Positions 27,109 to 37,100 of a stretch of DNA of 64,000 bases are shown here, piece after piece. Positions within the stretch are counted from its first letter, which is position 1, and each line of letters begins with the position of its first letter. The translations under genes were made by a program, and so were the position numbers. Source of the DNA: Polyangia bacterium (GTDB taxonomy: Bacteria > Myxococcota_A > Polyangia > Nannocystales > Nannocystaceae); NCBI GenBank assembly GCA_030429545.1, contig JAUIFF010000017.1, positions 122,309 to 186,308 on the forward strand, read 5' to 3'. The notes under the pieces were generated by a model. The model worked only from the letters and a program-made list of their open reading frames with translations, ran no database searches and had not been told where the DNA came from.

Positions 27109-29457
27109 ATGTATCGCCATCTTCGTCCACTACTCCGCACGGGATTGTTTGCAAGTACACTCGCATACGGTGGCCTGAGCTCGGGTGCGCACGCCGCTGC
27201 TGCGGACACGCCTGACAACGTCCAACGGTTTGCCCTGGTGATCGGCAGCAATGCCACCCTCAACCCGCAACAGTCGCCACTGCAATTTGCCGATGACGAC
27301 GCTGCCCGGATCACCGAGTTGTTGCGTGAGCAGGGCGTTTCGACCGTGCTCGTGACCGAGTTTGACCGCGAGAGCCAAGCGCTTTACCCGGGTCTTGTCC
27401 GCGATGCCAAGCCGGCCGACCACGACTCGTTGCTCGCCGCCCATCGGGCCCAGGTTGCGCGGATGAAGCGAGCGGCGGCCAAGGGGCCCACCGAGTACCT
27501 TATCTACTACTCCGGGCACGGCGATATCGGCCCCGACGGCCAGGGTTACCTCACCCTCGGCGGCGGCACCAAACTGACGCGCCACGACCTGTTTACCAAC
27601 CTGCTGCAAAGCTCGCCGGCGCAATACAACCACGTGATTGTCGACGCCTGCCGCAGTGAGGCGTTTGTCTTGAGTCGTGGCGACAAGCAAGGTGGATGGC
27701 AGCCCGACCGCAGCGAGGCCGACTATACCCAGGCCGTAAGCGATTATTTGGCGACCCAGCACCTCGGCAACTTCCCCAACACGGGAGTTGTACTTGCAAG
27801 TAGTGTCGACCAGCAGACCCACGAGTGGGCGCGCTACCGCGGTGGGGTGTTTACCCATGAACTCGTCAGCGGGCTGCGGGGAGCGGCCGATATCAACGGC
27901 GATGGTGTGGTCGAATACAGTGAGCTCGGTGCGTTTGTTTCGGCTGCCAACCGCGGTGTGCGAGACCCGCGAGCGCGCCTGCGTGTGGTCGTCCGTCCGC
28001 CGCGAAGTGACGAGCGGCGAGCTCTGCTCAACCTGGGCAAACTCGGGAGCAACCGGGCCCTGTTGTTCGACCGTGGCGATACGGCCAAATACAGTCTCGA
28101 GGACCACCGGGGCATCCGTTTGGCCGATATCCGCCGCAGCGGCGACCAGCCCGGCTACCTGCGGCTGCCCCCGGGCAAGGTGTTTGTCGTCCGCGAACAG
28201 GCCGGCAGCACGCAGGCCACCGAGTCGGAGATTCCAGCTGCTCTCAACAAAGTTGTACTTGCAAAATCCCTGACGTTTCGCGCGAGCACCCGACAAAGCC
28301 GGGGCGCCCTCGATGCCGCCCTACGCGAGGGGCTGTTTACGGTCCCCTATGGCTATGGCTACTACTCGGGCTACACCGACCGCCAGGGCATGTTGGCCGT
28401 CGACGAACCCAACTGGGAGGTTCGGGTCTACCGCGAGGTCGATGGCGAGATGGTCGAAGTTGCCGATACAACCAAGACCCCGCCAGCAAGGCCCAACGAT
28501 CGTGATGACGATGACGACGATGACGACGACGATGACTGGGAAGACTGGATCCCACGCGAGGTCTGGGGTGGATTTTCAGTTGGCACCGTGTTTTCGACCT
28601 TTGCCACCGAAGACCAAATACGCCTGACTGGTGCCGACCAAACACTCGATGCCAACAAGCTCAGGCCGTGGGCCGGGCCGCTGCGTGGGATCGATGTCCG
28701 CTGGCAAACCTTTACCCTGGGTAAGCGCAAATACCCGATGTGGATGGGCTACTTCCGCACGGGGTATACCCGCGGCGAGGCGACGTTTACCCCCCGCGAC
28801 AGTGAAAATGGGTTTGCCGTGGGCGATGCCACGGCCATGAACTACTACGCGGTCCCGCTATTTTTTGGCTGCAATGCGTACCTCTTCAACGACTTTCCGG
28901 TGCGCCCGTTTGTCGGCCTGGGATTTGGCTTTGACATTGTGCATATGCAATATGCCCGCCACAACCGTGAGCTGCTGAGCGACACCCGGGCAAAAATCGG
29001 GTTTGAGTTGCATACCGGTGTCGAGGCCCGGATCACCAACTACGTGGCGCTGCGCGGTGAAATCCAGCAGCTGTGGTCGGCCCGCAACCGGTTTGACGAG
29101 GTCCCCAACTTCCGCAACTCGGGATTTACGGTGATCACCTCGTTGGCCGTTAGCCTGCCGCACAAACGCCGCAACAAGAAGATGGCAGAACGTCGCAAAC
29201 GCCGGGAGGAGCGACGCGCCCGCGAGCTTGCACGGAAAAATCGCCAGGAGGAACACATCCGCGTGGAGATTCGTCGGGGCAACGAGAAAGTTGTGGTCGA
29301 CACCCAAACTCCCACGGCTCCCGCGGCTCCTGCCACGCCAGCGGCCGGTCCGGTCACCCCTGCCCCAGCTCCGGCCGCGACGCCCCCATTAGCTCCGGCT
29401 CCCGCACCCGCTCCGACCCCGGCTCCAGAAAACATGCAAATGCAACCTCCTGGGTAA
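27109..29457 (+). CDS. Secreted caspase-like protein with C-terminal outer-membrane barrel
   Basis: A 782-residue protein with a signal peptide ending near AHAAAA. Residues 35-300 are a caspase-family (C14) domain: RFALVIGSN at the start of the fold, the catalytic His in YYSGHGD (H137) and the catalytic Cys in VIVDACRSE (C181). An Asp run (ten or more residues) near 465-477 links to a region rich in alternating strands (about 490-690) with aromatic turns (GVEARITNYVALRGEIQQLW), like a small outer-membrane barrel. A strongly basic helix (RRKRREERRARELARK) and a Pro/Ala tail end the chain. It follows the sigma/anti-sigma pair by 42 bases, so it is probably the target of that sigma factor. Confidence 0.82.
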   Translation: MYRHLRPLLRTGLFASTLAYGGLSSGAHAAAADTPDNVQRFALVIGSNATLNPQQSPLQFADDDAARITELLREQGVSTVLVTEFDRESQALYPGLVRDAKPADHDSLLAAHRAQVARMKRAAAKGPTEYLIYYSGHGDIGPDGQGYLTLGGGTKLTRHDLFTNLLQSSPAQYNHVIVDACRSEAFVLSRGDKQGGWQPDRSEADYTQAVSDYLATQHLGNFPNTGVVLASSVDQQTHEWARYRGGVFTHELVSGLRGAADINGDGVVEYSELGAFVSAANRGVRDPRARLRVVVRPPRSDERRALLNLGKLGSNRALLFDRGDTAKYSLEDHRGIRLADIRRSGDQPGYLRLPPGKVFVVREQAGSTQATESEIPAALNKVVLAKSLTFRASTRQSRGALDAALREGLFTVPYGYGYYSGYTDRQGMLAVDEPNWEVRVYREVDGEMVEVADTTKTPPARPNDRDDDDDDDDDDDWEDWIPREVWGGFSVGTVFSTFATEDQIRLTGADQTLDANKLRPWAGPLRGIDVRWQTFTLGKRKYPMWMGYFRTGYTRGEATFTPRDSENGFAVGDATAMNYYAVPLFFGCNAYLFNDFPVRPFVGLGFGFDIVHMQYARHNRELLSDTRAKIGFELHTGVEARITNYVALRGEIQQLWSARNRFDEVPNFRNSGFTVITSLAVSLPHKRRNKKMAERRKRREERRARELARKNRQEEHIRVEIRRGNEKVVVDTQTPTAPAAPATPAAGPVTPAPAPAATPPLAPAPAPAPTPAPENMQMQPPG

Positions 29458-29501
29458 CGAGCCCACTTGAACAGGCTGCCGGGTTGGGCTAAGAGAGGTC
29501 C

Positions 29502-30074
29502 ATGTCTGATGAGCCAACCTGGGACCGGGCAACGGCCGACTGGTACGCCACAAACTACGGCGAGTACGCGACCAACCGCCTAGGGGTTGCGGCCATCGAG
29601 TTTGGTCAAGGCGATGTTGTTGTCGACATCGGTTGCGGCACAGGCTCGGCCCTGCGTGCCGCCGCCGAATGGGTGACGTCGGGCCGTCTGATCGGCGTCG
29701 ACCCGGTGCCGCGGATGCTAGAAATCGCCAAACAGCGCGCGCTGTCCCACCCTGCGGCCGCTCGCATCGAATTTTTGCCGGGGCCCGCCCACGCGCTCCC
29801 GCTGCCGGCCGATACCGCCGATGTCGTGCTCGCGTTCGACTCGTTTGACCACTGGGGCGAGCGCAATAAACTCGCCGGCCTCCACGAAGTGCGCCGCGTG
29901 CTGCGTCCGGGCGGACGTTTTGTGGTGGTCAAGGATGGAGCTGTCGCCAATGCGGCAAGCCGCGACGGGTTTGTCCAACTCGCCACATCCGCGGGTTTCG
30001 AGCTGGTTCATGAGCGCCAGCTGAGCGACGGCGATGTTGCCTGTCGCCTGTGGCAGCTTCGCTGCAAGGGCTAG
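29502..30074 (+). CDS. Class I SAM-dependent methyltransferase
   Basis: A 190-residue methyltransferase of the Methyltransf_11 type. Motif I is VVDIGCGTGSALRAA, the acidic residue after strand 2 is in RLIGVDPVPRML, and motif II is ADVVLAFDSFDHWGE followed by LRPGGRFVVV. The length is minimal for the fold. A ribosome-site-like AGAGAGG is six bases before ATG 29502. The gene is 44 bases after the caspase gene and reads in the same direction, but its function is general and the substrate unknown. Confidence 0.88.
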   Translation: MSDEPTWDRATADWYATNYGEYATNRLGVAAIEFGQGDVVVDIGCGTGSALRAAAEWVTSGRLIGVDPVPRMLEIAKQRALSHPAAARIEFLPGPAHALPLPADTADVVLAFDSFDHWGERNKLAGLHEVRRVLRPGGRFVVVKDGAVANAASRDGFVQLATSAGFELVHERQLSDGDVACRLWQLRCKG

Positions 30075-30119
30075 CCCTTGGAAGCTTCCCAGTTTTCGAG
30101 GCAACTCAGCTCAACTCAG

Positions 30120-30680
30120 CTACTGCGCCGTGGCTTCAAAGTCGACCGTGTAGCTACATGGGAACGTTACACCGAGGACCTGGGGGGCAAGCCCGCAGGC
30201 ATTGCCCTCGCAGGAGACATCGGCCCGCTGCTGCCCCGACATCGCGGTGTCTGAACTAAAACTGCCCTCAATGCTGACGTTGTAGATCAGCGTGGCGTCG
30301 ATCCCCTCGATCGGGTAGTTGCCGTACAGGCGCTCGGGGCAGGTAAACGCGGCACCGTTGAGTGTACAATCAAAATCCTCGGCCGACATCCCCTGGTCGA
30401 CGGTAAAGGTTCCGTCGTTGTTGTTCATCAAGCCAAAGATCGTGTCGGGGTCGCGATAGACATCGTTGCCACAACTGTTCTCGGCAATCCCCTTATCCTC
30501 GTAATCCCACACACCCGACTTGGGATCGGCCGACCCGGGACCGGCGGTCTCGTTGCCTGTCTCATTGCCTGTTTCGTTGCTTGTCTCCCCCGAGTCCGAA
30601 GACGAACCCGTGTCGTCCCCACAACCAATCACGAGAGCTGCACAAAAAAGCCCACGGGTAATCGATGCCAACGCTTTCAT
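30120..30680 (-). CDS. Lipoprotein of unknown function
   Basis: A 186-residue secreted protein. The signal peptide ends in ALVIGC, a lipobox. A short Ser/Asn/Glu/Thr linker (SNETGNETGNETAG) follows, and then a domain of about 130 residues with four cysteines (NSCGNDVY, FDCTLNGAAFTC, SCEGNACG, FPCSYTV) and strands typical of a small beta-rich domain. No family is recognised. It is 24 bases downstream of the next leftward lipoprotein gene, which suggests a two-gene unit. Confidence 0.72.
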   Translation of the reverse strand: MKALASITRGLFCAALVIGCGDDTGSSSDSGETSNETGNETGNETAGPGSADPKSGVWDYEDKGIAENSCGNDVYRDPDTIFGLMNNNDGTFTVDQGMSAEDFDCTLNGAAFTCPERLYGNYPIEGIDATLIYNVSIEGSFSSDTAMSGQQRADVSCEGNACGLAPQVLGVTFPCSYTVDFEATAQ

Positions 30681-30704
30681 GGTGCGAGGGTACCACCGTC
30701 GATG

Positions 30705-31490
30705 TCAGTTGAACGTGACAACGAGCATGGGTCGCTGATTATCGAATTTGGCCTCGAGGTTCCAGTAATTCACACCATCGCCCGAAACAGCCAGGACGCC
30801 GAGATACACCGGCTGCCCCTCGGTAAACAGCGAGACCGGCAATTGCCAGCGTACTTGTGCGTTGTTGGCCGCCATCCCTAAATCAGTGGCTTTTGGCTCG
30901 CTCCCCTGGGTACTGGGTGTGGATTGGTTGAGGCTCTCTAGGTCGAACGACTCCACCAGCCAGACTTCGCCAGTCTGATCAGACGAGTCACCGTCACCGC
31001 CGGCAGTTGTGTGCAAAACGAGTTCGACGCTCGCCCCTTGAGCCAGGTACGCCGGATCCCACGGAAACTTGAGAAAACTGCGAACCTCGCGGCCGTCGAG
31101 GTCGGCGTCGGTGAGATCGACCAGCATTTCGCCCTGGCCGGCGTTGTTGTTGCCCTGGGACGTGCTGGCCTCGCAGGCATCTGGATTGACAAACCCCTCT
31201 TCGTCATCGGGGAGCCCGACACACTCGGCAATCACAGCGACAACTTCGACAACTTCTTCAGAGCTGGTTTCAGAACCGGAGTCGGTGCCCGCATCGGCAC
31301 TTGTCGACGGCCCCGCGGAGCCCGCAGTGTCGGTTCCGGTCGCAGTCGTGGTTTCGGCGGTTGCACCCGCCGGAGGATCGTAGTCGGGGTTGGGCCCGAG
31401 GGCACAACCGGTCATGCCCACCAGGCAGCCGAGGGTTCCGAGGCAACGGACCAACCAGCTACCCAGGCTAAGATCTGTTTGAAAAGACAT
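30705..31490 (-). CDS. Lipoprotein with DNRLRE/CBM96-like domain
   Basis: A 261-residue secreted protein with signal peptide and lipobox GMTGC, a linker rich in Thr/Ala/Asp (TTTATGTDTAGSAGPSTSA), and a C-terminal domain of about 170 residues. The pattern NPDACEASTSQGNNNAGQ... REVRSFLKFPWD ... VELVLHTTAGG ... PVYLGVLAVSGDGVNYW ... PMLVVTF fits the DNRLRE domain found in secreted carbohydrate-active proteins. A carbohydrate- or surface-binding role is inferred. It is the first gene of a probable pair with the lipoprotein at 30120. Confidence 0.7.
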   Translation of the reverse strand: MSFQTDLSLGSWLVRCLGTLGCLVGMTGCALGPNPDYDPPAGATAETTTATGTDTAGSAGPSTSADAGTDSGSETSSEEVVEVVAVIAECVGLPDDEEGFVNPDACEASTSQGNNNAGQGEMLVDLTDADLDGREVRSFLKFPWDPAYLAQGASVELVLHTTAGGDGDSSDQTGEVWLVESFDLESLNQSTPSTQGSEPKATDLGMAANNAQVRWQLPVSLFTEGQPVYLGVLAVSGDGVNYWNLEAKFDNQRPMLVVTFN

Positions 31491-31598
31491 ATCTAAGTGA
31501 CACGACTACCGTACGCGATGATCCGGCCGACGCCAAGCCCCCCGGCTGTGCTGCGTGAGGCGGCCTGTTGGCCTGTTACCACCAACTCCGACGAGGCG

Positions 31599-32654
31599 CT
31601 ACGGCTTGGCCAACGATGCCGCCATGACCTTCTCCATACCCTCGATGGCCTCCATGTCGATCGCGGCTGTGAGCCCGAGCACGGGCCCCTCCGAGGTCAA
31701 TTTGATCGAGTCGAGCACCCGCTTGGGTGCCCCCATTTGTTCGGCGACGGCGGCCAGCTGGTCGAGCTGGGCCTTGACCAAAGTTTGCATCGACTTGGCC
31801 TGCTCGGCATCGGGCATGGCGATTTGCAGCTCAATGGCAAGGCCGTCGGCGAGCCCGAGCGACCCGGTCACCGCCTCGATACTCGCGCCTGCGTTGGCGA
31901 GCTCGGGCAGCGCCTCAGCCGGTAACAACCCGGCAAACCAAATCGACTGATCGGCCTTGACGCGGGCGAGTGCCGGGTTGAGGCCGCCAGTACAGGCCCC
32001 CTTGCCCTTACCGGTCGCCGCCGCAGCCGTGGCCCCCCAACTCGTCCACGGACTCGTTGCAAGTACAATTGTATCGGCAGCCGGCAGGTGCCCATACATC
32101 TCGTCGCCGGGCCTGTCGCCCTTGAGCTTGAGAACCTTGGCGCCGCCCTGCTCCTCGATCAAAAAGTCGTCGTCGCCGATCGCACTTGCGAGCTTGGTGC
32201 GTATGCAACTTAGTTTGGCCGGATCGCCCACACCGGTGCCGCGGACGATGATCGCGGTCTTGCCGGTTGTCGGTGCGAGTGCAATGTCGAGCGATTGCAA
32301 GCCAGCAAACGGAACCTCGCAGGCTTCCATCGCCTCGAGGGTGCGCCGGGTATCGGGCTCCTTGTCCATCCGCGCCCGGTTGCGAGCCCAAAGTGGTGAT
32401 CCGCCCACTGCCTTGAGATCGATGTGCGCCAGCATCTGGGCATCACTGGGGAGCATTTCGCAGATCTGCGTAACTTCCGCGGGCAGGGGCTTGACCACGA
32501 CCTCGGCGGGCGCCGTCGAACCTTCAGCGGTCGTCGGCTTTTCACTTGCAGCCTTGTCGGGCTTGGCCTCGGGTTTGGACTTGCAACCACCGACACCGCC
32601 GATGATGGTGGCCACCGCCGCGAGTTGTAGGAACTTTGCCCGCATTCGTCGCAT
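31599..32654 (-). CDS. Putative lipoprotein of unknown function, 351 residues
   Basis: The protein begins MRRMRAKFLQLAAVATIIGG and has a weak lipobox (GVGGC), a short Lys/Glu/Thr-rich linker and a soluble domain with repeated patterns of strand-helix (MLAHIDLKAVGG, TAIIVRGTGVGDPAKLSC, DTIVLATSPWTSWG, SIWFAGLLPAEALPEL). Conserved myxobacterial proteins of this type exist, but no function is known to me. Upstream in-frame ATGs exist up to 33071, overlapping the divergent oxygenase gene; ATG 32654 was chosen since the signal peptide begins there. Confidence 0.7.
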   Translation of the reverse strand: MRRMRAKFLQLAAVATIIGGVGGCKSKPEAKPDKAASEKPTTAEGSTAPAEVVVKPLPAEVTQICEMLPSDAQMLAHIDLKAVGGSPLWARNRARMDKEPDTRRTLEAMEACEVPFAGLQSLDIALAPTTGKTAIIVRGTGVGDPAKLSCIRTKLASAIGDDDFLIEEQGGAKVLKLKGDRPGDEMYGHLPAADTIVLATSPWTSWGATAAAATGKGKGACTGGLNPALARVKADQSIWFAGLLPAEALPELANAGASIEAVTGSLGLADGLAIELQIAMPDAEQAKSMQTLVKAQLDQLAAVAEQMGAPKRVLDSIKLTSEGPVLGLTAAIDMEAIEGMEKVMAASLAKP

Positions 32655-32895
32655 CGCCGCCGTCTTATCACGTCCCGGTTGCAATCGCCCGTTTTCGGCC
32701 CCGAACTCGAACTCGACAATGAACATGGGCCAAAACCTGTCCTTACATACATCTACGTTCTGGGACCTGCAACGACTTGACATACAACATCCGCGGTAGT
32801 TGTGACCTTTGTAACAGCCGATCAACCCAGGCAATCCGGTGATACTGTGATCCAAACACGGCAGCCGTTGCGCCATCAGCAACGACGGGGGTTTT

Positions 32896-34044
32896 ATGGG
32901 TGTAGAGCAGTGGACCGATAGCTTTCTAAGTGAGATGCGGCAGGCGGGCGACCCCCTCGCCGATGAGGCTGTCGCCGAAGTCTTTGCCCTCGACGATGTC
33001 GACCGTGCCAACCGCATCCTTCGCGACTTTGATCTCAACTGCGAGGCGATTCCCGAGGGCCTGCCGCCCAAGCTAAAAACCTACCTGGAGCGCAGCTCGA
33101 TCAAGCCAGAGTGGACCGATATGGTCCAGTTTGAACGCGGCAACGACCTGCTCGGTCGCTACGCCCCGCAGCTGGTGATGGGACTTTTGTGCCACTCGCT
33201 GCCGTGTTGCTACGTGTGCGCCGACGGTGCCCAGGTTTTGATGTTGTCGCAACGGTTTCAAGACTACGGCCGGCGGCGGATCATGGAGACGACCCAGTTT
33301 TTGCTCGACGTGCTCGACGAAGGGGGCATGGTCGCGGGTGGTTACGGGCTGCGATCGATCCAAAAAATTCGCCTGATGCACGCGACTGTCCGCTACCACG
33401 TGGTCAAGGACGCGCGTTGGCAGCCGAGCTGGGGCCTGCCCATCAACCAAGAAGACCTCGCCGGCACCATGCTGACATTTTGCGTGCTGGCACCGCGGGC
33501 GATTGAACGACTCGGAGCCGACCTCACCGTCGACCAGCGCGAAAGCTTTATCCACGTCTGGCGAGTGATCGGTGCAATGCTCGGGATGGACGACCGCATG
33601 TTGCCCACCGACTATGCCGAGGCCGCGACCCTGCTCGACCTGATTTTGGCCCGCAACCAACGTCCATCGGAGGCCGGTCGCGAACTGACCAAGGCCCTGC
33701 TCGAGGTGTTGGCCGACATTATCCCGGGCACCATTGTCGATGGAATTCCCGCGAGCTTGATCCGGTTTTTTGCGGGTGATGATTTTGCCGAAATGCTCGC
33801 GGTCCCCCAGGCCAACTGGACCCGTCACCTGATCCCACCGATCCGTGGGGCGAGTTTTTTGGCCGACAAGCTCGGCGACCACAGCCCGCGGATGGCCGAC
33901 TTTTTCAAGATGTTTGGCAACCGCCTGCTCAAGAAAACGTTTCGCGCGATGAAGGGCCCCAACCGCTATGAGTGGCGGATTCCCAAATCGATCGACGAGC
34001 AGTGGCACGTCAGTGGCCGCCGCCGGCGACGGGCTGCGCATTAG
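32896..34044 (+). CDS. MpaB/rubber-oxygenase-like (DUF2236) heme protein
   Basis: A 382-residue protein of the oxygenase MpaB/latex clearing protein family (DUF2236), usually heme b-dependent dioxygenases that cleave isoprenoid double bonds. Family marks are VMGLLCHSLPCCY, RIMETTQFLLDVLDEGG, the KIRLMHATVRYH segment with His residues expected to bind heme, and WGLPINQEDLAGTMLTF. There is no signal peptide, so it is cytoplasmic, unlike secreted Lcp. The substrate is unknown. It diverges from the lipoprotein at 31599; GGGGG precedes the ATG. Confidence 0.82.
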   Translation: MGVEQWTDSFLSEMRQAGDPLADEAVAEVFALDDVDRANRILRDFDLNCEAIPEGLPPKLKTYLERSSIKPEWTDMVQFERGNDLLGRYAPQLVMGLLCHSLPCCYVCADGAQVLMLSQRFQDYGRRRIMETTQFLLDVLDEGGMVAGGYGLRSIQKIRLMHATVRYHVVKDARWQPSWGLPINQEDLAGTMLTFCVLAPRAIERLGADLTVDQRESFIHVWRVIGAMLGMDDRMLPTDYAEAATLLDLILARNQRPSEAGRELTKALLEVLADIIPGTIVDGIPASLIRFFAGDDFAEMLAVPQANWTRHLIPPIRGASFLADKLGDHSPRMADFFKMFGNRLLKKTFRAMKGPNRYEWRIPKSIDEQWHVSGRRRRRAAH

Positions 34045-34101
34045 CCCACACGCCGCTGGCAAAATACATGCAGGCACATATAGTTTGCGGGCGACCGCAC
34101 A

Positions 34102-37100
34102 CTAAAAACTGCGGGCGATCATCACCTGGAAGGTGTCGACCCCAAACTCGGCATCAAACCCGTGGGCGTAGTTGAAAAACAGATTGACTGCCTCGCCGCC
34201 ATAACCGATGTCGAACGCAAAAATCAGCGATGCCCCAACCCCGACCTTGATCAACTCTTCGGTCAGCTCCTCGGTCCAGGCCATGCCGACGTCGGTAAAC
34301 GGCACCAACAACAGGCGGTCCATAAACATCGGCAGCGAACCTATCCCGCGTTCAACGTCGTACAGCGGAATCACGTATTCGGTGTTGAGGACCGTGTAGT
34401 AACGACCGCTAAATGCCGCCGGGACAAACCCACGCAGCTTGCCGGCCTCGTTGTAAGATGTACGTGCAATGATTGTTCGGAGGATGTCCTGGCCCTGGGT
34501 TTGGCCGCCGAGGAAAAACGCCCCACGCCGGTCGAGGCCCCCGGCCGACATCCCCGCGGTCAGCCGCATGGCCAACACCTGGTGCCCACGCCACGGCATC
34601 CGCAACTTCTCGGTGTAACTCCCGGTCAGCTGCAGGTCCCAAAACCGGCCACCGAGGGCCGGGTCGATCACGGTGAGGGTAAAGGCTGCCCGCCGCCCCC
34701 ACTCGGTCGAGTAGCCATAGCGAAACCCCCGCAGGTTGCTGTAGGTGAGGGTGAGGTCGACCTGCCCGCGCCCGCCCACCTCGGGTTGGGTCGAGGCCGG
34801 GAGGTTGGGGTCGATATTTTCGTCGCCGGCGTCGAGGTTGCGATAGTGCGTGTAGCTGTAGCCGATCGATGCATCTGCACCGTGTAGCGGGTGGTTGAGA
34901 ATCGGCAACCCGGTGCGCACACTGACCTCGTCGATCCGCTCGCGGTAGCCGTTTTCACGAAAGCCCGGGACATCGGGATTGTCGACCCCAAACTCGTGGT
35001 CGTAGTTGAACCGCTGGTAGCCGTTGCGCAGGGCAAACGTGCGGGCATAGCCGATGGTGAACGTCGGCAGCAACTGGCGGTAGGTATACGAGACCGCCCC
35101 CAATGGCTCGCTGTAGCTAAACAAGTAGCCAAACGAACCAGCGAGGTTGTGAAACCCGAGCACGTCGCTCATCCCGGTTGCCAGCTCGATGTCGGCACCG
35201 AGCCCACCCGAGCCAAATGCCGCCAGGGCCGGGGCAATCTGCCGCGGAAAGAAGGTTTTGATCGGGCGGTAGGGCTTGCTGCGAAGCGCCGGGTGCCTGC
35301 CCTTGTCGGCCTTGAGTTCGGGTGTAGGATCGTTTTTGAGGGGGGCCGGGCGTGTGGCTGGGAGGGGTTTTAGAAATCTTGTAGGATCAAACTTCATGAC
35401 CCACAGGTCAAACCCGTCCTTGCGGTAGCCGACGTAGACAAGTTTTTTCCCGTCGTGGCTGATCACCGGCTCAAACGCCCCGCCCAGCACGTTGGTGACC
35501 TGGTGGACCTCGCCGGTGGCGAGCTCATAGGCGTAGATGTTGGAGACTTCGTTGCGATCGCTTGCAAATACAACGTAACGCCCATCGGGCGACCACGAGG
35601 GCTCGGTATCGAGGTAACGATCGGCGGTGATCCGCGTGGTCTGCTCGCTTTTGCGGTCGTAGACGTAGATGTCGCGGTAGCCCCCGTCGCGCCAACCCGA
35701 GTAGGCGACCCGTTGACTGTCGGGTGCCCAGCGCGGGGTTGTGGCCTGAAACATGCGCTCGGGCGGTTTGACTTCGGTGACTTCGAGGGTGTCGAGCTGC
35801 AAAAATGCCAGCCGTGCCTGGGCCGAGTCGTTGCGGCTAAACACCACGGTGCGACCGTCGGGCGAGACATGGGGCTCGTGGGCCCGCAGGCCAAAGGTCA
35901 GCCGCTCAATGTTGTTGGGATTGGGCCCGTGCCAGCGGTAGAGGTCGTCCCACGAGTACCGAAAGTCGTGGGTTCGGGTCATGTTAAACACGATGTCAGA
36001 GGTCGCCCCGACAAAGCTGCCCGAGGAGGCATTTTGTATCTGCAACACTTTTTTAATGTCGGGCGACATGTTCTCGCGGCCAATACCCACACCTTCGCGA
36101 ATCCGGCTGCCGGTGGCCTTGACCCGGTGGATCCCCGGCATCCGGTGGCCGGCGTCGCGGTAAAAGTAAATCTCGCTGTCGTCGGCCGACCAAAACGGGT
36201 GGCGAATAAACTGAGCCGAGGCCGAGTTGCCAGTGGCAAACGTAATCCGCCGACCCTCGCGGATCCCCCGGGCACGAATCCGTCGGGCCTGGGCCTGGTA
36301 CTCGCGGGTCAGGTGTTGCTCGAACTCTTTCCACAGCTGCTCGTAGGTGACCCCCAAAACCTCCTCGATGGTCCGGTTGATCGCCAACGGAATGGTTGTA
36401 CGTGCATAGACATGGCTGAGTTCGGTGAGTTTCTCCTGGCCGTAACGGGCGGCGATGTAGTGCATCAGGCGGGCGCCATAGAGGTACACACCACTGCCGT
36501 GGGGAAACACCTTGGCCCCGCTGGTGACCATGTCGATGGGTTGAAACGCCTGCTCCAACACCCCCATGCGCAGCATCATCTCGAACTGGGCCGAGCGCCC
36601 GCGGCCCTGACTGCCGAGCGAGGATTCGAGGTAGGTGGCCATGCCCTCGATCACCCACCGCGGTTGGATGACATTGGGCGGCCAGACATTGTGCACACCC
36701 AAGCCGACGATCGCGTTGACGACCCGGGGCAGCCCGTGGACGGTATCGAGGTGGTAAACGTGGACCAGCTCGTGGGTCATGAGGATGTCGAGCCAGTCGT
36801 CGTAGGCCTCCAACACCGACATCGTCTCGGGTGCCGTCACATAGGCGTTGATCCGCGGATAGGGCGAGGGCGTGGCCGAGCCATTGGCCGAGTCGGTGTG
36901 GTCGTTGACGATGATGTGCGTCTTTAAAAACCGTGGCTCGTGCCCAAGCAGCTGTCTGAGCCGGTCGTGGGCCCGCTCGGTGACCATCGCAATCCTTGCA
37001 GCTGCATCTTCATTGCCGGCGTAGTAGTGGATGTGAAAATGCTTGGTCTCGAGGGTTTTCCACTTTTGGTCGACCGACGTCGCCATGGCCGGGGCCGACC

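Noticed and set aside
30066..30081. Palindrome CAAGGGCTAGCCCTTG as a terminator after the methyltransferase gene
   Set aside because: It has no loop and no T run. It may be a site of another kind, but nothing supports this.
32655..33071. Longer start of the lipoprotein at 31599
   Set aside because: It would overlap the divergent oxygenase gene and place the signal peptide in the interior.
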